Below are positions 1 to 11,500 of a stretch of DNA of 64,000 nt, one piece after another. The translations under genes and the position numbers were made by a program. The notes under the pieces were generated by a model, which was not told the origin of the DNA, did not search any database, and saw only the letters and a list, made by a program, of their open reading frames with translations. Source of the stretch: Diaporthe sp. PMI_573. Lineage: Eukaryota > Ascomycota > Sordariomycetes > Diaporthales > Diaporthaceae. Position 1 is the first letter of the stretch. Every line of letters starts with the position of its first letter. The stretch spans positions 181,566-245,565 of the forward strand of contig JAJTUP010000086.1 of NCBI GenBank assembly GCA_021399435.1, in the 5' to 3' direction.

Positions 1-170
1 AGGATACCCATCCCCTACCTTACTCCTACAGTTTGACATTGAATCCAAAGACACACACAGCAAGAGAGAAGAAAGATAATAACCTGACACTCCCTACCCG
101 ACTGGCCGCAATCCTCGATAAGAATAAGATCGCGCTGCTGTCGTTTTGACGTCAAGATCACTCAAACCCA

Positions 171-1358
171 TCACTCATCACCGCCTCCGCCGTACCCCGG
201 GCCCTTTGTGACAGTGGGCTCAGGCTGAGGCTCGCTGACTACGGCCGTGGTGCGGATGGTGACTGTCGTGAGGGTGGGTGGGCTCTGGATGGGAGGCAAT
301 ACCGTTGTCCCTCCCGGGGTCTCGGCTGGGGAGGTGCCGATGGTCAGCGTCACCGTGTCGATGACGGTCTCGGTCATTACCGCGCAGACTGTGGGGGTGC
401 CTGGGAGGCCCGGCGTGAGGATGGCAGTGGTGGGTGGGACCTCGACGGTGACGGTAGTGTCGTTGCCAGCGGGTATTTCCGGCCCGCCGGGGATGCTCGG
501 GGTCGGTATCGAGGTGGGCGGGACCTCGACTGTGACGGTCGTCTCCTCGCCGTAGGGTGTGCCTGGCGTAGGGGTGGCGCCGGGCGGGACCTCGATGGTG
601 GTGGTGTCGTTGCCATGGTGTGAACCTGGAGTGTTTGGCGTGGGGAGGGGTGTGGGCTTCGACGACGTGGGCGGGACCTTGATCGTGACTGTGGTTTCGC
701 CGCCGTCTGGTACGCCTGGCGTGGGTGTTGCGGTGGCGGGCGGGACCTCGACTGTGATGGTCGTCTGCTCACCAGAGGGTGGTCCTGGAGGCGAGGGTGA
801 GGCGGTGGCCGGGGGCGGCGGGGACGGCTCGGACAGGTCAGATGAAGGGGGAGGGACTGACCCCGAAGGGACGGACGGCTCCGGGGTAGGAACTTGGGTG
901 CCTGGTGGAGGCAGCGTCACAGGGGGCAGCGTCTCGGTCACGAAGATTGTGGTCCCGGGGATGGTAACGGTGGTCCCTGGGATGGTGACGGTGATCCCTG
1001 GGACGGTGACGGTCGTCCCCGGGATGGTGACTGTCTGGGTGACCGTCCTGATCGTTTCGCTGCCCCCCTCCGGCGGGACGGATACCGTGGTCAGGCCGGG
1101 GCCTGGGCTGGACGGGACAGCCGTCGTGGGCGGGAGCAGCGAGGAGGGGAAGGTGGACGTCTCCGTGATGGTCACTGGGGGTTCCGTGATGGTCACCGGG
1201 GGCGGGCAGCTGCCTGACGAGGAGACGTCCTGGGCGTCGGCGTCGCGGCCCTGGTTTCTGTGGTGTTCTGCCCGTTGGAAGCGGCCGAAGGCCTGGACCT
1301 GGGAGGACGCCAGGATGACGGCGAGGGTCAGGAGCGAGTGTGTCTTTGTGTGAGCCAT
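171..1358 (-). CDS. Secreted Ser/Thr/Pro-rich repeat protein, probably wall- or matrix-associated
   Basis: Single-exon ORF of 395 residues starting at ATG 1356-1358. Residues 1-23 form a signal peptide (MAHTK, then a hydrophobic stretch ending VQA). The mature chain is low complexity: a TVTIPGTT-type repeat block at about residues 105-140, then about six copies of a TTVTVEVPPT-like unit separated by Pro/Gly/Ser spacers, ending in a GYGGGGDE tail. No catalytic domain, transmembrane helix or convincing GPI signal is visible. Proteins of this kind in fungi are usually heavily O-glycosylated extracellular or wall proteins; that role is inference. A TATA-like element lies about 110 bp upstream. 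The repeated Val/Thr/Pro codons also keep the antisense strand open, so long plus-strand ORFs here are shadows. The ORF is clear; the exact role is unknown. Confidence 0.72.
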   Translation of the reverse strand: MAHTKTHSLLTLAVILASSQVQAFGRFQRAEHHRNQGRDADAQDVSSSGSCPPPVTITEPPVTITETSTFPSSLLPPTTAVPSSPGPGLTTVSVPPEGGSETIRTVTQTVTIPGTTVTVPGITVTIPGTTVTIPGTTIFVTETLPPVTLPPPGTQVPTPEPSVPSGSVPPPSSDLSEPSPPPPATASPSPPGPPSGEQTTITVEVPPATATPTPGVPDGGETTVTIKVPPTSSKPTPLPTPNTPGSHHGNDTTTIEVPPGATPTPGTPYGEETTVTVEVPPTSIPTPSIPGGPEIPAGNDTTVTVEVPPTTAILTPGLPGTPTVCAVMTETVIDTVTLTIGTSPAETPGGTTVLPPIQSPPTLTTVTIRTTAVVSEPQPEPTVTKGPGYGGGGDE

Positions 1359-1466
1359 TTTGGGAGTGGAGTGTAGAGTGTGTTCTACTGGGGTGAAGAA
1401 GAATGAGGGTGCTTGCTATCGATGAGGATTTTCTCTGTCTAGACGTATCAGCCGAGATCTTGACTC

Positions 1467-1474
1467 TTTATATA
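1467..1474 (-). promoter_or_regulatory. TATA-like element of the secreted Ser/Thr/Pro-rich gene
   Basis: On the minus strand these bases read TATATAAA, about 110 bp upstream of the ATG at 1358. This is a plausible distance for a fungal core promoter. Assigned by position and sequence only. Confidence 0.4.
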
Positions 1475-2524
1475 TCACATCGCCCACATTCAGTCCTGCT
1501 TCAACGGCAGCTTCACGTCCAAGGTCCGGCCGCTTCCATGATGGAAGGGAGAATGAATAAATTGCGAACTATCGACCACGGTCTCGACGTGTATCACGAT
1601 ACAGATTGAACCTCGCCCGTCTCAACATGATGCTTTCCTCCAGTATTCCAAGTTCGAGGTTGGGGGGGGGGGGTGGGCTGATGGGGATGGGAAGGGATGT
1701 GGATAGCCTGCCACTATTGATACTGGAAAGTGAGTATAGCATCATAATCCAAACCCCACGCGGCCGGTCAGGAGAGTCAAACGAAGGCACTGGGCCGTTG
1801 CCAAGGGAGATTGAGATACTGCCTTTCCATAGATCGAAGGGGTAAAACCATTTTATTGACAAGTGGTGTTGATTCGGGGCTCGAGGGATGGAGCGCACGT
1901 CCGCTGAACGGATCTGTCCAGTGTTTGTGAGAGGGTAAACCATCAATACACTCTCCCTACATTTGGAAATGGGGTCTCGGCAGTTGCTGTTTCGGCTGGA
2001 TGGTTCGGCTGGGTGGAGTGTCGTCGGCCTTTTCAAGGGATGAGTGGACGGATGGGATGGATGCAAAAGCACACCCGACTCAGGGGTGCTGTAAGGCTTA
2101 GTAGGTTAGGTACTTAGATGCGCAGTACAGTGTTGTTTAGTCAGCGGGCCAGGGCTGGGACGGCCATGTACCGATGTACCTGCCCAGGTTGGGGAGCTGC
2201 TGCCTGCCGGGCGGGAGGCTATGAGATGATGGCATGGGAAAGTTGCAATTTCGCATTGATCGCATCGCATCGCACCAATCTCACAACAAACAACGCGACT
2301 GCGACTTCGATTGCGACGGCGACACCAGCACGCGACATCGCCTGGATGGACGCAACTCTGTCATGAACATTTCTTCTCCCAAGCATTCGCTCTTTATGCA
2401 AGTTTCAACCTGTTCCCTGTAGAGGGAACCCCAGCCACACGGAGAGAGACCCACGCGCACCCCGATCCCTCTCTCTCTGCCCCAACAGCCCAGCCTTCGC
2501 TGCTTCTCCTTTGTCGCACCCATC
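1475..2524. other. Intergenic region, no gene supported
   Basis: Shared upstream region between the minus-strand secreted-protein gene and the plus-strand LAMTOR1-like gene. It contains a short poly-G run near 1663-1672 and a CT-rich stretch just before 2525 that looks like the leader of the LAMTOR1-like gene. The short ORFs here overlap one another on both strands and match no family I recognise. Confidence 0.5.
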
Positions 2525-3182
2525 ATGGGTAACTGTGCATCATGCCTAGGCCAGCGCCGCCGGGACTCTGTGGTGGAGGTGAGGGCTGCCCTTCCCTTGT
2601 TACCGCCCTCAAACCCCGTGTCTTTACCCTGCTAACATGCTGGGTCTGGTGGCTAGGACGAGGAATCGCGCCTCCTCTTCGATGATCCGAACGGTATCCA
2701 CTACGGCAGTTTTGGGGAACAGCAGATGACGAGTCAGAGCGATCCTATGGAGGCCCAGCGAGAGATTGAGGCTCTCCAGCGGGTCGTCGCTCGAACTTCC
2801 GAGTATGTTGGTACCCCGGACAAGACAGCACAGCATGCGCCCCTCCGAGGCAGCGACTGACATGTGGCGATGCAGCAACATGGTGGATATTTTTGACATC
2901 GCACCCCCCAAGGACGCACAATACAGGGCACCGCCCACCCCATACGGCCTTGTGGGTCAGGAGGCACGTCACATGCGGTACCAGTCTCTGCTGTCCAAGC
3001 TCAGCGCCGACGAGGAGGACTCGGCCGCCGGGGCCAGGGTCGAGTGGTCCGCGGAGGAGGACGATGAGGAGGATGAGGACGGGGGCGCCACAGCACTGCA
3101 CAAGGGAGTCCCACAGGTCAGGACGGAGCCCAGCGACGCCCTGGTCGGCAACTTTCGAGAAGCTGCAGCGGCGATGGCATGA
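2525..3182 (+). CDS. LAMTOR1/Ego1-like lipid-anchored adaptor (late endosome/vacuole, TORC1 signalling)
   Basis: Three exons: 2525-2578, 2657-2802 and 2876-3182. Introns are 78 nt (GTGAGG...TAG, with a GCTAAC branch site) and 73 nt (GTATGT...CAG). The product is 168 residues. It begins MGNCASCLGQRRR: Gly2 fits N-myristoylation and Cys4/Cys7 fit palmitoylation, as in LAMTOR1/p18 and yeast Ego1/Meh1. These proteins tether the Ragulator/EGO complex to lysosomal or vacuolar membrane for Rag-GTPase and TORC1 signalling. The following ESRLLFDD, YGSFGEQQ, EIEALQRVV and NMVDIFDI segments match the fungal LAMTOR domain. A very acidic stretch (EEDDEEDEDG) lies near residue 130. The first exon is only 18 codons and would be missed without splicing. 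Family assignment is from recognised motifs. Confidence 0.88.
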
Positions 3183-5209
3183 TGCATCGAGCAGGGACAG
3201 GGGCTTCACGCCGGACCGGGATTTGGACGACACATCACATCACAATCTTCTAGCCTTTCCTTATTTCAACTTCATGGCTCTGACGAGCATACACCCGATG
3301 TCATGTGGCTGCTACATGCAGCTGGGCAGGTTGTCGGTCACCGATGCTCGCCTGCCCATATTATCACACCTCCTATGATGACACACAGGACCCGAGACAA
3401 CGGGCGACCCACCACGTCGGACAGGGTGCTGTGCCACAGTACCAATTCGAGGAGCCGCACTCCGTGGTGGGCGACGGCACATCTGTATTCTTACTCAGTT
3501 CATACCAACAAGCTCTTTTTTTTCCAACCCCCCTCCTGCCCACCCCCCACACCGATCATTTCCTCCCTCGACGGTTGGTTGCGAAGTATACTGAGCTTGG
3601 ATCTCCTCTTTTCAGCGCCGGCCACCAATCATCGACACCCCACGGAGAAATTTCCAAGGGCCGCGGCCGGGCCAGACCCATTGAGCAGCAGCCACGTACG
3701 AACTCTCCCTGATGTTGCTTTGAGGTGGGGACTAGCATCGGCCGTCGCACGATTAGCTTCAAGTCGGCTGCATTCGTCAGAATTTTCTTGCTGTGCTTCT
3801 CCGGCTTCGGTGCATGTTCCGCCCGGCACAAGTCTGAGGGCGGCCGTTGCAACGCTGGAGATCCAGGGCCTGTTTTGGGTTTCGGCGGAGATCAGGCTAA
3901 TGCGGGAGCAAAAACCTGTATCCCAGCCGATTGGGATCGTGCTAGAACAGCAACTGCTGTCTGCCTCCGGAGGCTCTGCCAGACGCAGAACAGCGCAATG
4001 TGGGGTCCAGGAACCCTCAAGGCGCTGCCCACCCTCAAAGACACCCACACGAACCATTGATCAAGGGACTCACTCTTGCTTACCAGGTCGGCAAGTGGCA
4101 AGTGACCCCTAACTAGTCCAAGCCGACCATACCCCCATACACCCTCCGCAAACATCCAGCCTAGGCTCGACGCCCGCTGCTAGCTCTGCACGACGCGGCA
4201 TGGTCGCATCACTCGCGCAGACCGTTTCCAACGTGGAGCAGGGCGATGGGCCAGCAAGCCCGGGGTTTGGATGTCGACATAATTAACCAGCCCCTGACGG
4301 CTACGTACAACTGATCTCCTGGGACACACCAAAGGGCTTAATACGGCATTCGCCGGCGCCGTCTTGTCTCGTGTCTGGTCTTGCTACCAATCATGGCCGT
4401 CCTCAAACCTAGGACTCTTGTCGCTACTGTCTGACTTGGGCATGGACGGCCGTTCGGGCGGGAGCCGGCGCGGCCTACCATCTTGGTTGTCCCGCAGACG
4501 TACACCCTCCATCGTGCCATTCTGCCACACCCCTCACCTCTCTTCGTCGCCCCATTCGCCGGTCCGAGAGTCCAGTTCTTACGGCTTACGTGCTCACAGG
4601 GACGCTTCCTGTCCCGATGAGCCTGTCAGAACCTTGTGCGGGCCACTATGATGCAAGTCAACGTGGGGAATGGGACCCCGGCGACTCGGCTCACATGCAT
4701 CATCATTTCCACGCATGACCCGGCACGTCTGAGACTGCATGTGCTTGCTCGTGAAGGGTCTGTTGGATGCGACGCGGCGGGCAGATTCCTGCGGCACCAG
4801 TGTCCTCTCGGACCCCACCTGGCTTTTCTGTTGGTCACTGAGTCGATTTGCTCGCTGTGAGGTTGCAACACGGCTCAGGTAAGCTTCTGGAAGATCGAAT
4901 TTCGTTTGCCATCGGTGATGGACATCTGTACATTTCCCAACCCTGGACCCAGTCACCGATTCTAGCACATGCTTAAAAGACGTGTTCAGCGACTCGAAAG
5001 AATAATCCCAACCCAATTTGATAATCTACACTGATCTGGACCCCTTACAATTCCCCCTTCCCTGCCCTGCCTTGGTTTTTTCCTGTATTTGTCTCTGCAA
5101 TCGGGTGCTTTCCAAGCCAATCTTCAGACTTTCACCTGCTTGTCGTCCCCTTGTGGACGCAGTAATAATGGCACCTCTCTTCCCCCCCCCCCCACCCCTC
5201 GGGCCGACC
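3183..5209. other. Intergenic region, no gene supported
   Basis: No intron-aware reading gives a recognisable protein. A long plus-strand ORF (about 3303-4112) encodes Ser/Pro/Thr-rich low-complexity sequence with no family signature and overlaps equally long ORFs on the other strand. It includes the 3' ends of two convergent genes. Confidence 0.45.
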
Positions 5210-5542
5210 TTATGATACGGTTCTTAACCTGGTCTCATGCTCAATCCATAACTTCTCTATCGCCATCCTGACCTCTTCCATGTCATTCTCTGTCTTTTCA
5301 ATGGTCGCCCTTCGATTGCCCTCTCTCCTCCAGCGCTCGACGTCCTGAGCCATCTTGTTGTAGCGGCGCTGTTTCTTATCTGACTGTTCACACAGCTTGC
5401 AGCTCCCGGACAAGTAGTTTGTCTCGTAGACCAGCTTCAGGCCACAAGTCTCGCCGGTCCGGTACTCCTTGTTGCATTGTTGTCTGAAGTTTCCCCATTT
5501 CCAGAAGCCGCACTGCCAACGCGTCTGCTCAAAATAGCACAT
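5210..5542 (-). CDS. Small Cys/Trp-rich conserved fungal protein of unknown function
   Basis: 110-residue single-exon ORF starting at ATG 5540-5542 and ending TAA at 5210-5212. The N-terminal half is rich in Cys and aromatic residues (MCYFEQTRWQCGFWKWGNF, then CNKEYRTGETCG and a CxxC in GSCKLCEQ), which looks like a metal-binding or disulphide-stabilised fold. The C-terminal half is charged and helical (KKQRRYNKMAQDVERWRREGN), probably a coiled coil. This N-terminal pattern is familiar from many hypothetical proteins in Pezizomycotina, usually of about this length, so the ORF is probably complete. No function is established. It has no signal peptide. Confidence 0.75.
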   Translation of the reverse strand: MCYFEQTRWQCGFWKWGNFRQQCNKEYRTGETCGLKLVYETNYLSGSCKLCEQSDKKQRRYNKMAQDVERWRREGNRRATIEKTENDMEEVRMAIEKLWIEHETRLRTVS

Positions 5543-8500
5543 GTTGGAGCAGGGGTGGGAGAGCAGCGGCTTCTTTATTGATGAGGCGCGTTAACCAGCA
5601 CTGGTGAGATGCGTTAGCCCACTCGCGCCCCTAGACTAATTTACCGGCAGAGCTGCACTCCTCTCTGCCACAGACAGTACAAAGGGGACGTACCAACACA
5701 GGGCTGACCCACCACGTGCGTGACGGTTCAAAATATCTTCGGGGGTGACGTGATAATGGGGCCTTGGAGCGGAAACGTGCTGACTTTGGGATGTCTCAAG
5801 ACTTCCTATGCAACGATCGGTGCAAATTGGTATAGGCTTTTCACGACCTTTGAAGCAGGCACAATCCATGATGCGACCGGGCAGAGAACACGTTGAGCAG
5901 GCACCATACTTATACCGCGATGAGCGACCCTGTCTGGCTGGTCTGGGAAGGTGGACCGGAACCATTGCCAACGCACCACTATCTGCAGCATCTCTGTTGA
6001 CGAGGCTTGCTCCTTAGGAGACACAGCAACTTGTCTGCAAGCCCCAATATGCAGCCGGTCAAAACCCACACTCAATGGGCAGAATTGCCCAACCAGTACT
6101 AGGGAACGTCCAATCCGTCCTGAGTAGGTACCTCTCCACGACCCCAAACCGGCCTTTTTCTCTCCCCTCGGAACACGCTGCCCAGTACCGGGTCCCCAGA
6201 CCCCTGACATGTATCCCTTCTTCTTTCATTTCACCCAGACGCATGCTTCCCAATGTCGGTCCTGGGCAACTGGGGCTTGGTCTGGTGGAGCCACGTTGTT
6301 TTATGTATCATCATATTACATGTCTTGTGTTTAAATCCCTTCCGCCATCGACTCGGCAGGATCCACGGCCGGATGCATTACTTTCCTCTTCGGCGTGTTG
6401 GAGGCTATATTGCCCCGCTGCCCATCCTCACCCCCCTCCCCCCTACCATGTCCTCTCACCCTGGCGAGGAATCATGCATGTCAAGCTGTTTCGCGCTGTG
6501 AAACAGAAATGCCTGCTCGCCTACGGAATAGCCATCAAGTCGGATAGGCCCGAATGAGGCATGGGCATGAGCATGGCCCTGTCGCCGGCCGTGGCGTCCA
6601 CACTACCTCACCTGGTCGTCAGCACCCTAATCCTGAGGATTTCTTCGCTCACTACGTCGTGCAGATCACAGTGTCAGTACCCCACCCTGTTTTCTTTGGA
6701 AAACAGGCCTGGGTAAGAAACATGGCCCACCGGAGTGCATCTTCACGGCCCTTGCAAGCATCCGAATCCTCCTGGTCTCACGGTTCCATCCCGCCGCCAC
6801 ATGAACTGCCAAGGGGGGATGGCGATCTGCTCGTTGTATCTCTCTCCCATGCGGGACGCCACCAGGCCGAACAGTTTGTAACACAATGGCACGACTTGGG
6901 CAGCTGGGCAGGTTCGGATGCCTTCAGGCTAGGCCCGCCCCGCCCACCCGGGGCAAGGGCCTGGCATTGAAAGGCATGCAGGTTGATACGGTCAGTAACA
7001 CATAACACAAAAGTCCTAGCCCTATGGAGAACTTTTGGGCCCACGAGAACATGGAGCACCCTTGGACGTTTTTGCGAACGTCTCACACACTCCCTCGTAA
7101 GGCTGAGCTGACGATGGCCTGGTCCGTCTCGAACGAAAGGGCTGCCTCTGTTTGCTCCGGCCCAGCAGGCGAACGATCGCTCACATAAACAGTCAGGAGC
7201 TTGGCCTACGGGGGGTTGAAGGAGATCTATCATCTGCGCTCCGAACAAGAAAGTCATGGCACTTGGCGAAGTGAATCAGCCTGAGCTCATCAGCAAGGCA
7301 TTGGTATCGAGATTGGGGGACCCATTACGCAGGCCCGTCTCGCCCGCTTATTCCGTGCTCTAGCCACTGTACGGTATCGGCTTAGCAGAGGCAGACCCAG
7401 TGCCACAGCAGGGAGCCTTGCCATCCCAAGGCGTCTCGGTATCTGGCCATGTTAGCTGTCTACCCCGTCAGCCAGGCCTAGGCACGGCAAGCGAATGGGG
7501 GAGGCATCCGTAAGACAACACATCTTGCATTTCACAAGAGTCACAGTACCAGATGATCCAGCGAGCCGGCCCACCTCCATGGATGCGGAGTTACCACTTT
7601 CTCTACCATACCCCGGAAGGGGGGAGCCTATCGACGAGTGAGGATCGGGACAGGAGACGAGGCGGGCGGCAGCGGGCAACAATGGCACTGTAGCCGCATT
7701 AGGGTTTTGACTTTACCCAAGGTAGGCTTTGGACTTGCCTGAAGAGGCTGGGTCCGCCGTTGCCACTTGGGGCCGTCGTCGTTCTATTGTGCTGACTGCT
7801 TTGGGGATCGATTGCTGCGGGTGGTGGCAGCTAGCCGATGGGGACAGGGTCAGCAGCAACTAACGCACCCGGCTTGTCGCCCATCTCTACCACTGTGTAC
7901 ATGTGTTCCTGTTAATATCGGACGACGTGTAGCAGAGCAGGGGAGAAACAGTATTATTAGAGTGCTGACCCCCCCGGATGGCCATGGGGGGGAGGCCTTC
8001 CTCAACCGGAAAAGGAGGGCAGGCTCAAGCGGAACAGGCCGCCGACGTGGCCGTGACTGACTTGCCCAGAGGCCAGATCAACCATGCAAGGCACTCTACC
8101 GCGCATTGCCCAGGTGTGGCCGGACAAAGAGCTATCGGCGCAGGGATCAAGGGCAAGCCAAGGGGAGGAATCATGGCCACGACGGTCGGATTTTCAGCCG
8201 GGACAAGAAGGATCTCTCGATGGGCGATGCTCCCCCCTCGAACCCGGCCTGACGCTGATCGCGGCTTTTTGCTTTTTTTTTTTCCCTTCCTCCCACCCAT
8301 CCAAAGAAATTCCGCCGCGTAAAGCGCCCCAGACGCGGACCTCGAGCGTGAAAACATGGCCCGCGGCGGCCAGATCGGCGGCCGTCCGCGCCAGGGGTGG
8401 GTATAATTGTGTTGCTGGGTTGGTGGTGCCGCAGGGAGTTGGGGGCCGCCTTTTCTGGCCGCCTCGTGAAGGTGACCTAACCCGTCAGGGGCCGACGAGT

Positions 8501-11500
8501 CATTGTTCGACCGAGCGACATGGCGAGCAAAGGGAGTTTAGCAGCCCATATCGTGGGGCAATAAGTAGCACGCGCTACAATCACGAGGAGACAGAGAGGA
8601 GCATCCGGAGACTAGAGAAGGATGTGTCAAGCGAGTGCGAGTAGGAATAGGTGGCATACTAACCCCTACCAGGCTGGCCGGCCGGCTGGCCGATTGTGCT
8701 TGACGTGACCGCCCGTGGCAGTGACATATCGCAGCGCGGGGGCTGGTGCCGCGAGGAAATACTTCCCAGACATCTTCACCCAAGTCCCCTGATGAAGTAT
8801 ACATCCAAGTATTCACGCCCGCATCTATATGAGCCACCTCGGGGAGTCGGGGTGGAACGTTGGAGTAGCAGTCTGTGGCGATCGGTCACGGCTTCAATAT
8901 GGATGATGGCGAACCAGATTCATTTCAAACATGGATCCGCCATGACGCATGTGGTGGGATATTGAGGCAAGCATGGCATGGCCCAGATCTCAAAGGAAAC
9001 CCTCTTGAGAAAACAACCGTCATGGGGGTGGCTTTCTGCGAGAACAGTTGGCATGTCACGTATCTCGGAGGGATGGCTATCCGGGTGGCAATCACAATCT
9101 CCCCAAATATTGACTCATTACGGCCAGAAATCGCGGCCACGAAGACTGGGGCACGCACCGGTCAGGAGGGCGGGATGGTGATGAAATTGTGCTTGCTGCT
9201 AACTTCGGGAAGGCTGCTTGCTCTGCCGGCAGCTGGAACCTCCTTCTCATGTCAAGCCGCTTCGCCCCAAGTTGGCACCCGGGTGGGTGAACCTGGAGCC
9301 TCGGCAACAGTCCACGATTGCTCAATGTCGCAATCCCCGTGCGATCGCCAAAGGATTCCTCCCTCCGCAAGCATCTCCGAGATTGGAAGTCGAAGTCGAG
9401 TGTGGGTGGAATCCACAGCACAAGGGAAATGGTATACCTACCTGAAGCCCCCAAGAAACAAACAAAGGCCGTATACCCACCTCCCTCCTCTCGGCCCAAG
9501 GAAATTTTTCCTCGGTCCAAGGGTTGGCCAAGGGAGGGCCTCCGGGGCCTTGCTCCGCAAATGTGGGAACCATGGGAATGGCCCAGACCTGGCCTGGCCG
9601 TCCTGAACTGACTGCCCTCAGAGAGAGAGGTGTGGGAATGGCCTCGCGGTTCAGGATTATTGCGCGCGTTGCTTAGGGTTGCTGCGGGTCACGACTTGTG
9701 GCCGGCCGTCTCGGTGACGGCCCGTTCCGTGTGTGAGCTCATGAAACCATGTCTACGGCTTCTGATTCGTGCCGCGACGGGGGGGAGAGAACCTGAGCGA
9801 AGGCGTTCAAACGAATTGGGCCCACAGCGTGCACAAGCGAGGAAAACCTTAATTTCCCCCAGCCAGCTGAACACAGGGCATATCCCATCCAGGTCAGGGC
9901 TGCTGCTGTAACTGTAACTGTAGTAGGCTCTTTTTTTGCCCTTCCACCAGACAGAACACACACACACACACGCCTCGCGAGGCTGTTCGAGGGGAGATGC
10001 CTGTGTGCCTGTGTGGGAGCCGGGAGTCGATCGAGGCCAGGGAGGCCCAGCAGCATCGCCCGGCCCACGAATCATGTGAGGACCTAGGCATGCGAACTGC
10101 CGGAAGGGGCAAGTGTATGCCGCGGATCACCTTGGGCACCCGCTGGAGGAGGTCGAAGGAGCCAATGGCATAACACGACGGGTTCGCTTGTGGGCCCTTC
10201 TCTTCTCGCCCTGCTTAGCGAGCGCACACTCGCAGGCGGTTGAAGCAAGCGATGCGGACCTGACAGCCAGCTAGCCAGCCACTTTTGGCATGCAGGAGGG
10301 TCTCACTCGGTCAACAGCAGCTGTGAGGCTTTCTTTTTTTTTTTTTTTTTTTTTTTTTGTGTGTTCTGCTTTTCCATTCAGTGTCGTTGCATTGCCGTTA
10401 TATATGCATGTGTACAGATAAGTGTTGGTGCCAAGACCAACTCACTCTCGCGAAGCAAAAAAGACGCCGGTTGAAAGACGCCTGCCTGCCTCTGCACAGA
10501 CGATCAACAAACGAATGAACACCCATGACAAGCAAAGCCGGCCGCATATGTGACGGGCTGCTGCTGGGCCCTCGTTGCTATTTCGGGGTCATGTTGATTT
10601 TCTTCCACTTTTGTTTTATCACTTTTTGCCGCAAAGACGCGTCTCATGTTCAGCCTCCTCAGCGCCTGACAGAGAGCCTGATTGGCCGGGCACCAGGGTG
10701 TGAGTGGATGTGGCCCGAAAAGGCGGCCACCCTCGCACAGGCAGCTCCACATCTGCTACCACGGAGAACTCGGGCCCCCGAACGACACGGCTCTCTTCAC
10801 GTGTACTTGCTGAGCGACAGGGTGGCTGTGCTATACTTACTGGCCCAGGGTGAGCAGTGCAGCGGTGGTGGTGGTGGTGGTATCTACTTGAGATAGGGAG
10901 GGTGGGTGCATGGGCAGGGATGATGGGCAGCCAAAGAAAAGCAAGTCTCGCGGGATCTGAGGCGGCACAGATCACGATCTGTATGTCTCTCCCTGTCGGG
11001 ATCACAATCCGAAAAACTGGTCAATGTCGTGGCCCCCAGTTTCTTCCGGTGGCGCGGGCGCGCGCAGGCTGCTCAGGATGGACAGGGTACATGCCAACTA
11101 GGCCACTCTCGAGCCGGGCAGACACGCAGAAACGTGCAGAACGGGATCCCCATCTACGCACATGCATACAGTACAAATATAAACCTTCATGCATGCATGC
11201 ATACTCACCAGAAAAGAAACAGACGAATAAACTCGGGCAGAGACGCATGTCATGCACAATGCCGCGCGGGGGGGTGTACCCGCGGGCCGTTAATTGCGTG
11301 ACGAATATTTTCTAGAATGACAAGACCGACTATGACCACTGACAGCGGCCTCAAAAAGGGATCTTGCATCCGGGTGTGATGCTGGTCGAGATTGAATCGG
11401 ATGACGAAGGCGCAAGGTGGTTGGCTGTGAGCCCTAGACGTCGGAGATGCTCGCGTGAATACATGACCGAGTGGGTGGTGGGCAGATGTGGTGTGCATAT

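Noticed and set aside
559..1353. 264-codon plus-strand ORF opposite the secreted repeat protein
   Set aside because: It mirrors the Val/Thr/Pro repeats of the minus-strand gene; repeated codons keep both strands open. The minus strand has a signal peptide and the plus strand has none.
3303..4112. 269-codon plus-strand ORF
   Set aside because: Low-complexity composition, no domain, overlapped by equally long ORFs on the other strand; judged chance.
8875..9606. 243-codon plus-strand ORF in the gene-poor region
   Set aside because: No family features, mixed composition and antisense ORFs of similar size.
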